From contig CAZSLI010000001.1 in NCBI GenBank assembly GCA_964607705.1, forward strand, positions 1 to 64,000: a stretch of 64,000 nt of DNA, read 5' to 3'. The stretch comes from CAZSLI01 sp964607705. GTDB taxonomy: Bacteria > Actinomycetota > Coriobacteriia > Anaerosomatales > PHET01. Numbering within the stretch: the stretch's first letter is position 1; every line of letters starts with the position of its first letter. This document shows, in pieces, positions 41,811 through 51,680 of the stretch. The position numbers were made by a program, and so were the translations under genes. The notes under the pieces were generated by a model, which worked only from the letters and a program-made list of their open reading frames with translations, searched no databases and was not told where the DNA came from.

Positions 41811-42188
41811 GTGAACGCACGCGATCTCGCCCTCGTCGCACTCGGCGGCGCCATCGGCTCCATGCTGCGCTACCTCGTCGGCAAGGCCATGGGACCACAG
41901 GCGGACGCGATGGTGCCTTGGCATACGTTCTTGGTGAACGCCACCGGCGCATTCGTCCTCGGCCTGCTGGTGGTCGTGGCGGCACGGCAGGGCTGGCCCG
42001 GATGGTGGCGACCGCTCATCGCAGTCGGCGTCCTCGGCGGCTATACGACGTTCTCGACCTTCTCACTCGAGGTGGTCGAGTTGGCACTCACGGGCCACGG
42101 CGGCCTGGCGCTTGGCTATGCGGCCGGCTCGCTTGCGGCCGGATTCGGCGGCTGCGCGGCGGGCATCGCACTTGGTCGCACCGTCTGA
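41811..42188 (+). CDS. crcB: Fluoride channel Fluc/CrcB
   Basis: A 125-residue membrane protein with four helices, acting as a dual-topology dimer that exports fluoride. Motifs are GGAIGSMLRY near the start, FLVNATGAFVLG with the pore Asn, and GGYTTFSTFS, the central sodium-site segment. A single gene implies a homodimer. The start is GTG 41811, one base after the preceding stop. No fluoride riboswitch is seen upstream; expression probably follows relA. Confidence 0.94.
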   Translation: MNARDLALVALGGAIGSMLRYLVGKAMGPQADAMVPWHTFLVNATGAFVLGLLVVVAARQGWPGWWRPLIAVGVLGGYTTFSTFSLEVVELALTGHGGLALGYAAGSLAAGFGGCAAGIALGRTV

Positions 42189-42278
42189 CCTCCACTTCTC
42201 CCGCGACGGCACAGCGTGTGCTTCAGCAGGTGCGCACTGACCGCATCTGCACACGATCGCCGTGGGGGTACGCCGACC

Positions 42279-42509
42279 ATGCTTCACAGTCTTTCGAACG
42301 CCCTTCAGCCCGCCGGTCTCGTCCTCGTGGGACTCGGACTCGTCTCGCTGATATTCAGCGAGCGCCTGTCGAAGTTCGACGCGCTGCTCGACTCCGCGAT
42401 GATCGCGAAGGTCGACCCCGACTACTCGCGCAAATGGGTCGAGGTCGCCGGCGCCGTATGGGGCGTCATCGGCATCGCATTGCTCTACGGCGAGCGCTTC
42501 ATCCGCTAG
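42279..42509 (+). CDS. Small two-helix membrane protein, unknown function
   Basis: A 76-residue protein with two hydrophobic segments (~10-28 and ~55-72) joined by a charged loop (ERLSKFDALLDS). No family is recognised. GGGGGT lies nine bases before ATG 42279. It is positioned between crcB and hisS. Confidence 0.6.
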   Translation: MLHSLSNALQPAGLVLVGLGLVSLIFSERLSKFDALLDSAMIAKVDPDYSRKWVEVAGAVWGVIGIALLYGERFIR

Positions 42510-42626
42510 CACTTCAGGCATCGCGCTTCAGGAGCCGGCATGTCGCGTGGTCGCGACGGCCGGCTTCCTTCATAATCGGGAGCCGCATGGCAGCCCGGTC
42601 ATCGCGTCCGATCGAAAGGCCCGCTC

Positions 42627-43898
42627 GTGGAGTACCGCGCACCCAAAGGCACCGCCGACCTGCTGGGAGACACCGCCCGCGCATGGGAGTTCCTTTTGCG
42701 CACGGCCCAAGAGCTGTTCGCGCGCTACGGCTACGAGCCCATCTACACGCCGCTGTTCGAGCACACCGAGGTGTTCAGCCGGGGGATCGGCGAGGCGACC
42801 GACATCGTCGGCAAGGAGATGTACACCTTCACCGACAAGGGCGACCGCTCGATCACGCTGCGTCCCGAGGGCACCGCAAGTGTCGTGCGCTCGGCACTCG
42901 AGCACAACCTGACCTCGAACGGGCAGGGCGCTAAGCTCTACTACGCCGGCCCGATGTTCCGCTACGAACGTCCCCAGAAGGGCCGCATGCGCCAGTTCTG
43001 GCAGATCGGCATCGAGGCGCTCAACATGCCGCAGCCGTCGGCGGACGCCGAGGTCATCGCCGTCTTGATGGCCTTCTTCGCCGCCGTGGGAGTGCCGCGA
43101 GAGAACATGCGGCTGCTGCTTAACTCGATGGGCGATGAGAACTGCCGCCCGGCGTACCGCGAGAAGGTCGCCGACTTCATCCGGTCCCACGGCGCCGACC
43201 TCTGCGACGAGTGCAATCGACGCGCCGAGACCAACCCTCTGCGCGCCTTCGACTGCAAGAACCCCGGCTGCCGAGAAGTCATGACCGAAGCGCCCCTGCT
43301 GCGCGACGAGCTGTGCGACGAGTGCTCGGCGCACTACTCGGCGGTCAAGAGCCACCTCGACGGGCTCGGCATCGCCTATGAAGAGGACCCCAAGCTGGTT
43401 CGGGGCCTCGACTACTACACGCGCACCGTGTTCGAGGTCCAGGCCGACGCCGGGCTCGGTTCGCAGAACGCCATCGGCGGGGGTGGACGCTACGATCGCC
43501 TGATGGAGCAGTACGGTGGTCCCGCGACTCCGGGGCTCGGCTTCGCACTCGGCTTCGAGCGCACGTTGCTTGCGCTGCAGGCTGCCGGGGCGCAGATCCC
43601 GTCGCCGCCCATCGCCGAGGTCTACATCGCCCGCGTCGACGCCTGTGTCGAGGGCGAGGTGTTCGGCATCGCCTCGGCCCTGCGCGAAGCCGGCATCGCC
43701 ACCGAGCTCGATCACCAGGCGCGCTCGCTCAAGTCGCAGTTCAAGCAGGCCGACCGGCTCGGTGCCCGCTTCGTGGTCGTCGTGGGCCCCGACGAACTCG
43801 CCGAGAACCAGGTCACGCTCCGCGACATGGCGACGAAGGAAGAGGCGCGCCTGCCCATCGCAGGACTCGCCGAGGAGATCGCGTCCCGCCTGCGTTAG
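42627..43898 (+). CDS. hisS: Histidine-tRNA ligase
   Basis: A 423-residue class II synthetase. It shows RAPKGTADLLGD at the start, motif 2 (MFRYERPQKGRMRQFWQIG), the His-binding LVRGLDYYTRTVFEV and the C-terminal anticodon domain from ~335. Cysteine pairs in the insertion domain (LCDECNR, DCKNPGC, LCDECSA) may bind zinc, as in some Gram-positive HisRS. The start is GTG 42627. The stop overlaps that of the convergent flavodoxin gene on TTAG. Confidence 0.96.
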   Translation: MEYRAPKGTADLLGDTARAWEFLLRTAQELFARYGYEPIYTPLFEHTEVFSRGIGEATDIVGKEMYTFTDKGDRSITLRPEGTASVVRSALEHNLTSNGQGAKLYYAGPMFRYERPQKGRMRQFWQIGIEALNMPQPSADAEVIAVLMAFFAAVGVPRENMRLLLNSMGDENCRPAYREKVADFIRSHGADLCDECNRRAETNPLRAFDCKNPGCREVMTEAPLLRDELCDECSAHYSAVKSHLDGLGIAYEEDPKLVRGLDYYTRTVFEVQADAGLGSQNAIGGGGRYDRLMEQYGGPATPGLGFALGFERTLLALQAAGAQIPSPPIAEVYIARVDACVEGEVFGIASALREAGIATELDHQARSLKSQFKQADRLGARFVVVVGPDELAENQVTLRDMATKEEARLPIAGLAEEIASRLR

Positions 43899-44599
43899 CT
43901 GCTGGCGATGCTCTGCAGGTGCTCGAGCTCGTGCGGGTCAGGCTTCGCCTCGTCGGAGAGCGCCTTCTGCTCCTCGGACAGCGCGGTGAGGTTCGTGGGG
44001 CAGGGATGGTCCCTCAGTAGCTGCGCCATCCACACGGTGTTGTAGGCCATCCACGCCGCTATCTTGTTCGTGTAGAAGTGCTCGCTGCCACCGGCTTCGA
44101 TGTAGCTCGGCCCCGGTCCGGCGTCGCCCACCCAATACACGTCTGAGTTCGGCGCGATCGTGCACCCCAGCGACTGCAGCGCGTACAGGACGTGCTCGGA
44201 GGCCTTCTGCGCGCCGTCCTCGTTGCCGGTGACGATCACGCCACCGACCTTGTTGTAGAGCGGAAACTGCCCCGTGTCCTCGGCGTAGTCCGAGAAGGTC
44301 GCGTCAAGCCGTTCGATCACGCGCTGGCACACCGACGACAACTCCCCGAGCCAGATCGGCGTTCCGATCACGAGGATGTCCGAGGCATAGATGCGTTCGA
44401 GGACGCCTGGCCACTCGTCACCGCCGCCCAGATCATTCGAGACCCCGGTTCCGATCGCGAGGTCGGCGATCCGAACGGTATCTGCCTCGACCCCCTGGCG
44501 CCGCATGAGCTCAGCCACCTTTTCGATGAGCGCCTGCGTGTTCGATGGCTCTGGTGCTGGCTTGAGCGTGCAATTGAGGAATAGGGCTCTTAGGGGCAT
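43895..44599 (-). CDS. Flavodoxin-fold NAD(P)H-dependent oxidoreductase
   Basis: A 234-residue FMN-reductase-like protein. The phosphate-binding turn is NCTLKPAPEPSNT near the start, with DILVIGTPIWLGELSSVCQRVIERLD (residues ~75-100) as the flavin and dimer region. The last 30 residues form an acidic helix. The reaction is unknown; relatives reduce quinones or chromate. AGGAG lies seven bases before ATG 44599. It is divergent from aspS and inserted between hisS and aspS. Confidence 0.85.
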   Translation of the reverse strand: MPLRALFLNCTLKPAPEPSNTQALIEKVAELMRRQGVEADTVRIADLAIGTGVSNDLGGGDEWPGVLERIYASDILVIGTPIWLGELSSVCQRVIERLDATFSDYAEDTGQFPLYNKVGGVIVTGNEDGAQKASEHVLYALQSLGCTIAPNSDVYWVGDAGPGPSYIEAGGSEHFYTNKIAAWMAYNTVWMAQLLRDHPCPTNLTALSEEQKALSDEAKPDPHELEHLQSIASS

Positions 44600-44658
44600 G
44601 ACGAGCTCCTCTCGATAGACGATTGGATATACCCGCCACGCACTGCCGAGGAGACCGA

Positions 44659-44687
44659 CTGCCGCACCACCTGCGCTCGCGTATACT
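44659..44687 (+). promoter_or_regulatory. aspS promoter
   Basis: CTGCCG (44659-44664) and TATACT (44682-44687) with a 17-bp spacer, 37 bases before the aspS ATG. There is no room for a T-box leader. Confidence 0.5.
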
Positions 44688-44724
44688 GCGCAGGTACTCA
44701 ACCGAGGGAAGGACGCGCACGCCG

Positions 44725-46494
<1,770 letters not shown>

Positions 46495-46530
46495 ACATCG
46501 CAAGAGAGAGTGCGCTAAGTCACGGTCATG

Positions 46531-46560
46531 TTGTTGAGCCGGCGCGCTGGGCGGTACACT
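46531..46560 (+). promoter_or_regulatory. Promoter of the 6S RNA candidate
   Basis: TTGTTG (46531-46536) and TACACT (46555-46560) with an 18-bp spacer. The predicted start (~46567) falls two bases before the closing stem of the RNA. Confidence 0.55.
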
Positions 46561-46566
46561 GACGCG

Positions 46567-46740
46567 TAGGCTTCGCTTTGCTGTGGCTCGGCATTCACGG
46601 TCGAACCAACACTTCTTGATTGGGGGCCTCACATTTCGAGGCGGACAGGTATCCCCCTAGCGGGGAAGCTGGAAGTCCCGGTGCGGGCCCCCACCTGCTG
46701 AGGCAGGTTCACCACGTCGAGTCGCAGCAGAGCGGGCCGC
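46567..46740 (+). ncRNA. ssrS: 6S RNA candidate
   Basis: A ~172-nt non-coding segment with 6S architecture. The closing stem pairs 46569-46592 with 46716-46738 (22 pairs, several G-U, one bulge). A central bubble follows: 28 nt on the 5' side, and on the 3' side a short hairpin CCTGC-TGAG-GCAGG (46694-46707), as often drawn for 6S. The terminal arm begins with TGGGGGCC (46621-46628) pairing 46686-46693. 6S RNA mimics an open promoter to hold housekeeping RNA polymerase. Location between aspS and rarA matches 6S loci I recall in other bacteria, such as bsrA near Bacillus subtilis aspS. Confidence 0.78.
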
Positions 46741-46763
46741 ATCTCGCCCCTGGGAGGAACCAC

Positions 46764-47357
46764 ATGCGCAGACTGGTCGTAGCACTCATCGCGGCACTCA
46801 CCGTTCTGTCCCTAGCGGGATGCGGCGGAGGGGGAGAGGCTCCGCCGCCAGAGGCCGCCACCCCGGCCCCGGCGCCCGTCACGGCGGCTGCGCCCGCCGC
46901 GGAGATCCCCAATCCGCTCGACGACAGGTCTTCGTTGTCCACCGAGACGTGGGTCCCGTTCTCCGTCGAAGGCACGCTGCCCGTAGCCGTGCAGCAGCGA
47001 CTCGACGAGAAGCAGGCGATGATCCTGTTCTTCTACAACGGTGCTCAGGCCCAGACGGACGATCTGCGGGAGCAGGTCGACACCGCGGTCGAGGACAACG
47101 CCGGGCAGATCGATCTGCTCGCGTACGACCTCGGCAAGGCGACGTCGATCGACAAGAACGGCGTCGTCGTGGTCGACGAGACGCAGCTCGCGGCAGGGTC
47201 GCCCGCAGCGGAGGCCGCTCGGCTTGCTCGGCAGGTAGGGGTCAAGCAGACGCCGTACCTCATGATCATCGATGACCAGGGCTACCTCATCTTCTGGAAC
47301 ATCGGCTACATCGATTCCGATCTGCTCACGCGCCAGATACAGCGCGCCGCGGACTAG
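46764..47357 (+). CDS. Lipoprotein with thioredoxin-like fold lacking CxxC
   Basis: A 197-residue secreted lipoprotein. The lipobox LSLAGC puts Cys near residue 20, followed by an Ala/Pro linker to about residue 48. The rest looks like a thioredoxin fold: AMILFFYNGAQAQTDDLREQVD where the CxxC should be, and a cis-proline region VGVKQTPYLMIIDDQG. Without the cysteines it cannot be a disulfide oxidoreductase and may bind a partner. GGGAGGA precedes ATG 46764. It follows the 6S RNA and leads into rarA. Confidence 0.75.
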   Translation: MRRLVVALIAALTVLSLAGCGGGGEAPPPEAATPAPAPVTAAAPAAEIPNPLDDRSSLSTETWVPFSVEGTLPVAVQQRLDEKQAMILFFYNGAQAQTDDLREQVDTAVEDNAGQIDLLAYDLGKATSIDKNGVVVVDETQLAAGSPAAEAARLARQVGVKQTPYLMIIDDQGYLIFWNIGYIDSDLLTRQIQRAAD

Positions 47358-47372
47358 GCGGCCTCAAGGGCC

Positions 47373-48710
47373 GTGGACTCGCTCTTCGACGAACAGGCGG
47401 GCAAGGCGCGGGCAGGCGTCGCACCGCTCGCCGCTCGTATGCGCCCGCGCACTCTCGACGAGTTCGTCGGGCAGCAGCGCGCTGTGGGTGCGGGTACCTG
47501 GCTGAGGCGGGCGATCGAGTCCGACACGCTCTCGTCGGTCATCCTCTACGGCCCGGCGGGTACCGGGAAGACGTCGCTCGCGCGCATAATCGCCGAGGCG
47601 ACCCGGGCCCACTTCGACGAGGTCTCCGCCGTCACGTCGGGCGTGGCTGACCTGCGCAAGTCGATAGAGTCCGCTTCGCAGCGGCTCGGGCTCACCGGGC
47701 AGCGCACCATCCTCTTCATCGATGAGATCCACCGGTTCAGCAAGTCGCAGCAAGACGCGTTGCTGCACGCGGTCGAGGACCGCGTCGTGGTCCTGGTGGG
47801 GGCGACCACCGAGAATCCCTACTTCGAGGTGAATGCGCCCCTCGTGAGCCGCTCGAGGGTGATCGAGCTCGACCCGCTGACCGACGCCGAGGTCCGCGCG
47901 ATCGTCGAGCGCGCCGTCTCGGACGAGCGGGGACTGGCGGGCCGAGTGACACTCGCCCCGGACGCCGAGGAGGCCATCGTCACGGGCGCCGGTGGTGACG
48001 CTCGCGTCGCGCTCACGACCCTCGAGCTCGCCGCCGGGTGCGTTGCGCCCGACGCAGATGGTCGTCGCGCGCTGACGGTCGAGGCTGTCCGCGAGGCATC
48101 GCCGTCGCGCATCCTGCCCTACGACAAGACGGGTGATGTGCACTACGACGTCATCAGTGCCTTTATCAAGTCGATGCGGGGCAGTGACCCCGATGCCGCC
48201 GTCTACTGGCTCGCCCGAATGATCCACGGCGGCGAAGACCCGAAGTTCATCGCGCGCCGCATGATGATCTTCGCCTCCGAGGACGTGGGAAATGCGCACC
48301 CGCACGCGCTCCTCGTCGCGCATGCCGCATTCAAGGCGGCCGAATCGATCGGGTGGCCTGAGTGCCGCATCAACCTGGCCCAGGCTGCGACCTACCTGGC
48401 GCTCGCTCCGAAGAGCAACGCCGCCTACCTTGCCATCGATCGCGCCCTGGCCGAGGTGCGCGAGGGCCCCGCGCGCTCCGTGCCCAACCACCTGCGGGAC
48501 AGGCACAGGCCGGGAAGCGAAGCGTACGGCCCCTACCGGTATCCTCACGACCATCCGGGAGCCTGGGTGGAGCAGCAGTACCTGCCGGACGGACTCGAGG
48601 GGAGCCACTTCTACGAGCCTCAGAGGGGATGGGAGGCACATCAGCCTCAGGGCGCCGAGCGCACCCCCAAGCGTGATGTGTCAGGTGAAGACGGGTATTC
48701 CGGGACGTAG
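47373..48710 (+). CDS. rarA: Replication-associated recombination protein A (RarA/MgsA)
   Basis: A 445-residue AAA+ clamp-loader-like ATPase acting at stalled forks. Walker A GPAGTGKTS (~60-68), Walker B LFIDEIHRFSKSQQDALL, sensor GATTENPYFEVN and the C-terminal tetramer region with MIFASEDVGNAHPHAL and YGPYRYPHDHPGAWV are all typical. The start is GTG 47373, 15 bases after the lipoprotein stop. Confidence 0.95.
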   Translation: MDSLFDEQAGKARAGVAPLAARMRPRTLDEFVGQQRAVGAGTWLRRAIESDTLSSVILYGPAGTGKTSLARIIAEATRAHFDEVSAVTSGVADLRKSIESASQRLGLTGQRTILFIDEIHRFSKSQQDALLHAVEDRVVVLVGATTENPYFEVNAPLVSRSRVIELDPLTDAEVRAIVERAVSDERGLAGRVTLAPDAEEAIVTGAGGDARVALTTLELAAGCVAPDADGRRALTVEAVREASPSRILPYDKTGDVHYDVISAFIKSMRGSDPDAAVYWLARMIHGGEDPKFIARRMMIFASEDVGNAHPHALLVAHAAFKAAESIGWPECRINLAQAATYLALAPKSNAAYLAIDRALAEVREGPARSVPNHLRDRHRPGSEAYGPYRYPHDHPGAWVEQQYLPDGLEGSHFYEPQRGWEAHQPQGAERTPKRDVSGEDGYSGT

Positions 48711-48799
48711 GCGTTCGCGCTTCTCGCGCGCTTCGCAGGCCGCACCGTTCGGGCCGCCGGCCGTGATACGTCTGCTACACTCGTTCAGTCTCGCGATTG

Positions 48800-49303
48800 A
48801 TGTCGGGGGGACCTTTGACCGCCCAAAACGTGCTGCTTCTCGTACTGCTGGCGGCGGCGACAGCCGCCTGTCTGGCGGCGGTCTGGGCGCTCCGCGAGGC
48901 GGTCTTCACGGCTCGCTCCATGCGCCTCCTCTCCGACGATCTGCGCGAGCGACTCGTCCCGCTTCTCGACAAAGCCGACGTGACCGTTGACGCGGCAAAC
49001 GCTGAGCTTCTGCGTATCGACGGAGCGATCACCCGGTTCGAGGATGCGGCGAACCGCGTCGGCGAGGCATCCAACACGCTGTCCGAGATCGTCCAGGCTC
49101 CGGCGGAGATAGTCAGCGGTGTGGCGGACCGCGTCCGTCACGCATGGAAGCACCGCAAACGGCACGAGAACGATGTCGAGCTCACCGAGCTCTCCCTCAC
49201 GGACGGAGTGCCGGACAACGACGGGGAAGAGCTGACAGGCGAACCCCTCTTGCGAGAGGCGCCATCAACCGACACGGAGGATCCATGGGACAAGATCGAG
49301 TAA
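48800..49303 (+). CDS. DUF948-like membrane-anchored helical protein
   Basis: A ~167-residue protein with an N-terminal membrane helix (~10-30) followed by a long amphipathic helix (residues ~35-110) and an acidic tail. It resembles DUF948/YtxG-type proteins linked to general stress in Bacillus, which fits the sigma-B-type genes downstream. ATG 48800 lacks a ribosome site; TTG 48815 just behind GGGGGG may be the true start. It overlaps the next gene by 19 bases. A TACACT -10 lies at 48776-48781. Confidence 0.65.
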   Translation: MSGGPLTAQNVLLLVLLAAATAACLAAVWALREAVFTARSMRLLSDDLRERLVPLLDKADVTVDAANAELLRIDGAITRFEDAANRVGEASNTLSEIVQAPAEIVSGVADRVRHAWKHRKRHENDVELTELSLTDGVPDNDGEELTGEPLLREAPSTDTEDPWDKIE

Positions 49304-49683
49304 CACTAGTCGTTCCTGCTCGCGGGGAGTACGCCAAGACGGTTCGCATGACTGCTGCGGCGCTCGTCAGCCGGATGGATGTCGGCTACGACGCGGTCGA
49401 CGACGTCCGCATGGCCGCCGAGGAGTGTTTCGTGTACGCCGTGGACACACTTCCCGAGGACGCCGAGGTCAAGTTCACCTTCACGATCTGCGACGATAGC
49501 CTCAACATCGACACGACGCTGGGCGCGGAGCCCGACGTGTCGGATGAGGAGGTCGAGCGCCGCACGTCGTACGCCATGTTCATCCTCCAGTCGGTCTGTG
49601 ACGAGTACGAGCTCGGCAGTGACGAGGACGGTCGCCGCTTCCTGAAGGTCTTCAAGCGCATGGAGCCTGCCGATGCCGTCTAG
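49285..49683 (+). CDS. RsbW/SpoIIAB-like anti-sigma protein with degenerate ATP site
   Basis: A 132-residue GHKL-fold protein aligning along its length with Bacillus RsbW (VPARGEYAKTVRMTAAALVSRM; YDAVDDVRMAAEE; a C-terminal DEYEL...FLKVFKRM). The N-box Asn that coordinates Mg-ATP is Tyr (ECFVYAV), the G1 box Asp-x-Gly is lost (NIDTTLGAE), and the glycine-rich G2 segment is missing. It therefore probably binds its sigma factor but not ATP, and cannot phosphorylate an antagonist. GGAGG precedes ATG 49285. It overlaps the sigma gene by 11 bases. Confidence 0.8.
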   Translation: MGQDRVTLVVPARGEYAKTVRMTAAALVSRMDVGYDAVDDVRMAAEECFVYAVDTLPEDAEVKFTFTICDDSLNIDTTLGAEPDVSDEEVERRTSYAMFILQSVCDEYELGSDEDGRRFLKVFKRMEPADAV

Positions 49684-50458
49684 CCGTCGTCCCGAAAAGC
49701 AGTCGCGCAAGCTTTCTTGGGACAAGGACTACACGAGAGAGCTGTTCAGGCGGTATCGGCTCAACAATGACGAGGACGCCCGTGACGAGCTGATCACGAT
49801 GTACCTCAACCTGGTGAAGTATCTCGCCAGCCGGTTCCGCAACCGCGGAGAACCGGTCGAGGACCTGGTCCAGGTCGGAACGATCGGGCTCATCAAGGCC
49901 ATCGACCGCTTCGACATCGAACGCCAGGTCGAGTTCACCACCTATGCCACACCCACCATCGTCGGCGAGCTGAAGCGGTACTTCCGCGACAAGGGCTGGG
50001 CGATCAAGGTCCCACGCCGGCTCCAGGAGTTGTCGTTCAAGGTCAACCAGGCAGTCGACGCCCTGACTCAGAAACTTCAACGCTCACCCTCCATCCAGGA
50101 GATCGCCGCGTACCTCGAGGTCACGCCCGAAGAAGTCCTCGAGGCGATGGAGACGAGTGAGGCTTACAACTTCGTCTCGCTCGAAAGCGACCGGGGTGGC
50201 GACGGCTCGGACACGTTCTCGATCTTGGAGTACATAGGCAAGGACGACACGCTGATGGCGGTGGTCGACGACCGGACCACGCTGCAGGTCGCGTTCAAGC
50301 AGCTCACACCGCAGGAACAGCGCGTTCTGTACCTCCGGTTCTTCGAGGGGCTCACCCAGACCGAGATCGCCCGGCAGCTCGACATCTCGCAGATGCAGGT
50401 GTCGCGGCTGCTCCGAAGGACCCTCAAGGTACTGCGCGAGAACATCGTCAGGGACTAG
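49673..50458 (+). CDS. SigB/SigF/SigG-family RNA polymerase sigma factor
   Basis: A 261-residue group 3 sigma factor with regions 2, 3 and 4. Segments are VKYLASRFRNRGEPVEDLVQVG, GLIKAIDRFDIERQVEFTTYATPTI (split here at region 2.4), VPRRLQEL (region 3) and LTQTEIARQLDISQMQVSRLLRRTL (region 4). Homologues control stress or sporulation and are held by RsbW/SpoIIAB-type proteins, encoded just upstream here. No RsbV-like antagonist is nearby. Its target promoters are not identified. Confidence 0.92.
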   Translation: MPSSRRPEKQSRKLSWDKDYTRELFRRYRLNNDEDARDELITMYLNLVKYLASRFRNRGEPVEDLVQVGTIGLIKAIDRFDIERQVEFTTYATPTIVGELKRYFRDKGWAIKVPRRLQELSFKVNQAVDALTQKLQRSPSIQEIAAYLEVTPEEVLEAMETSEAYNFVSLESDRGGDGSDTFSILEYIGKDDTLMAVVDDRTTLQVAFKQLTPQEQRVLYLRFFEGLTQTEIARQLDISQMQVSRLLRRTLKVLRENIVRD

Positions 50459-50460
50459 GT

Positions 50461-51633
50461 ATGACGACGCGCGAGGCCCGAATGATGAGATGGCGCTCGG
50501 CTTACTATGTGGCCTGGGCGGTCATCGGCGGGCTGCTGCTTCTCGCTGCGGCGGGCTATGCCCTCGGCAAGATCTCGGGCGCGCTCGCGCCCTTCGTGTT
50601 GGCGTTCCTCTTCGTGTTCGCGCTGCAGGGACCGGTCGCGCGCCTCGCGGAGCGCGGGATTCCGCGCGCGTGGGCCGTGATCTGCTGGTTCGCGATCGTG
50701 TTCGTCGTACTCTCCGTGTCGCTCGTCTTCGTGGTGCCCGTCGTGGGCAGACAGCTGGCGGAGTTCGCGGCAGCGATACCCGCGCTGCTGGAGTCTGCGC
50801 GCCAGTGGCTACTCGAGCTTCAGGGCCGCTTCAGCGCAGTGATCATTCCGAACTGGTTGCGCGAGGCGGTGCTCTCGATAGCGCAGTCTCTATCGAACAT
50901 CTTCGTGACGCTCGGCAACCGGATAGCCGCGGGTGTCGTCTCGGCGGGAAGCGGCGTCGCGACCGTCATCTTCGATCTCTTCCTGGCCACAGTCATCGCC
51001 TTCTGGACGCTCAAAGACCTCCCCAAGATACGGCGGGAGCTTCGCACCCTGGCAGGCGAGAAGTACGAGGACGACCTCGAGAATCTGCTGGCCACCGTGG
51101 GACGGATGGTGGGCGGGTACCTCAAGGGACAGACCGTTGCCTCGCTCGCTACGGGCTTCATCGCGGGAGTCGGCCTCGCCATCATCGGCGTCCCGTACGC
51201 GTTCGTGCTCGGGATCATCACCTTCGTCTTCAACTACGTGCCTTATGTCGGCCCGTTCATCGCAGGGCTCCTCGCCGCCACCCTTGGACTGTTCGTGAGT
51301 CCGCTGACTGCGGTCGGCGCCATAGTCATCGTGGTCGTCGCGCAGAACACGGTCGACGCCCTCATCACGCCCCGCGTCATGTCCGATCAGGTCGACCTGC
51401 ATCCGACCCTCGTGATATTCTCGCTGCTCGTCGGCGGCGCGTTGTTCGGCTTCTGGGGCATGGTGTTTTCCATCCCGGTGGCCGCGACGGCGAAGGCGCT
51501 CTTCGTCTACTACTGGGAGCGTCGGACGAGCCGCCCATTGGCAACCGAGGACGGCGCCCTCTTCAAGACGGCGCAGTGCGAGGAAGGCTCACCTGAGCCA
51601 TGCGACGAACCGGACCAGACGCCGGACGCGTGA
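50461..51633 (+). CDS. AI-2E family transporter (PerM-like)
   Basis: A 390-residue membrane protein with about eight hydrophobic segments in the AI-2E layout: two N-terminal pairs, a soluble central region (RRELRTLAGEKYEDDLENLLATVGRMVGGYLKGQ) and the conserved FVFNYVPYVGPFIAGLLA and PRVMSDQVDLHP. Substrates vary; members have been linked to autoinducer-2 or sodium/proton exchange. It starts two bases after the sigma stop, so it is likely in the same operon. Confidence 0.9.
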   Translation: MTTREARMMRWRSAYYVAWAVIGGLLLLAAAGYALGKISGALAPFVLAFLFVFALQGPVARLAERGIPRAWAVICWFAIVFVVLSVSLVFVVPVVGRQLAEFAAAIPALLESARQWLLELQGRFSAVIIPNWLREAVLSIAQSLSNIFVTLGNRIAAGVVSAGSGVATVIFDLFLATVIAFWTLKDLPKIRRELRTLAGEKYEDDLENLLATVGRMVGGYLKGQTVASLATGFIAGVGLAIIGVPYAFVLGIITFVFNYVPYVGPFIAGLLAATLGLFVSPLTAVGAIVIVVVAQNTVDALITPRVMSDQVDLHPTLVIFSLLVGGALFGFWGMVFSIPVAATAKALFVYYWERRTSRPLATEDGALFKTAQCEEGSPEPCDEPDQTPDA

Positions 51634-51680
51634 ACTCGAGCGCGGACCCGGCGCACACGAGGCGCTAAGGAGCCTTGAGA

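Noticed and set aside
44641..44724. T-box leader before aspS (also considered for alaS and hisS)
   Set aside because: The leaders are too short and no T-box core sequence is visible.
46567..46740. SRP RNA or tmRNA as an alternative for the 6S candidate
   Set aside because: The GGAAGCAG-type SRP loop and the tmRNA alanine-acceptor ends are absent, and the central bubble with a closing stem fits 6S better.
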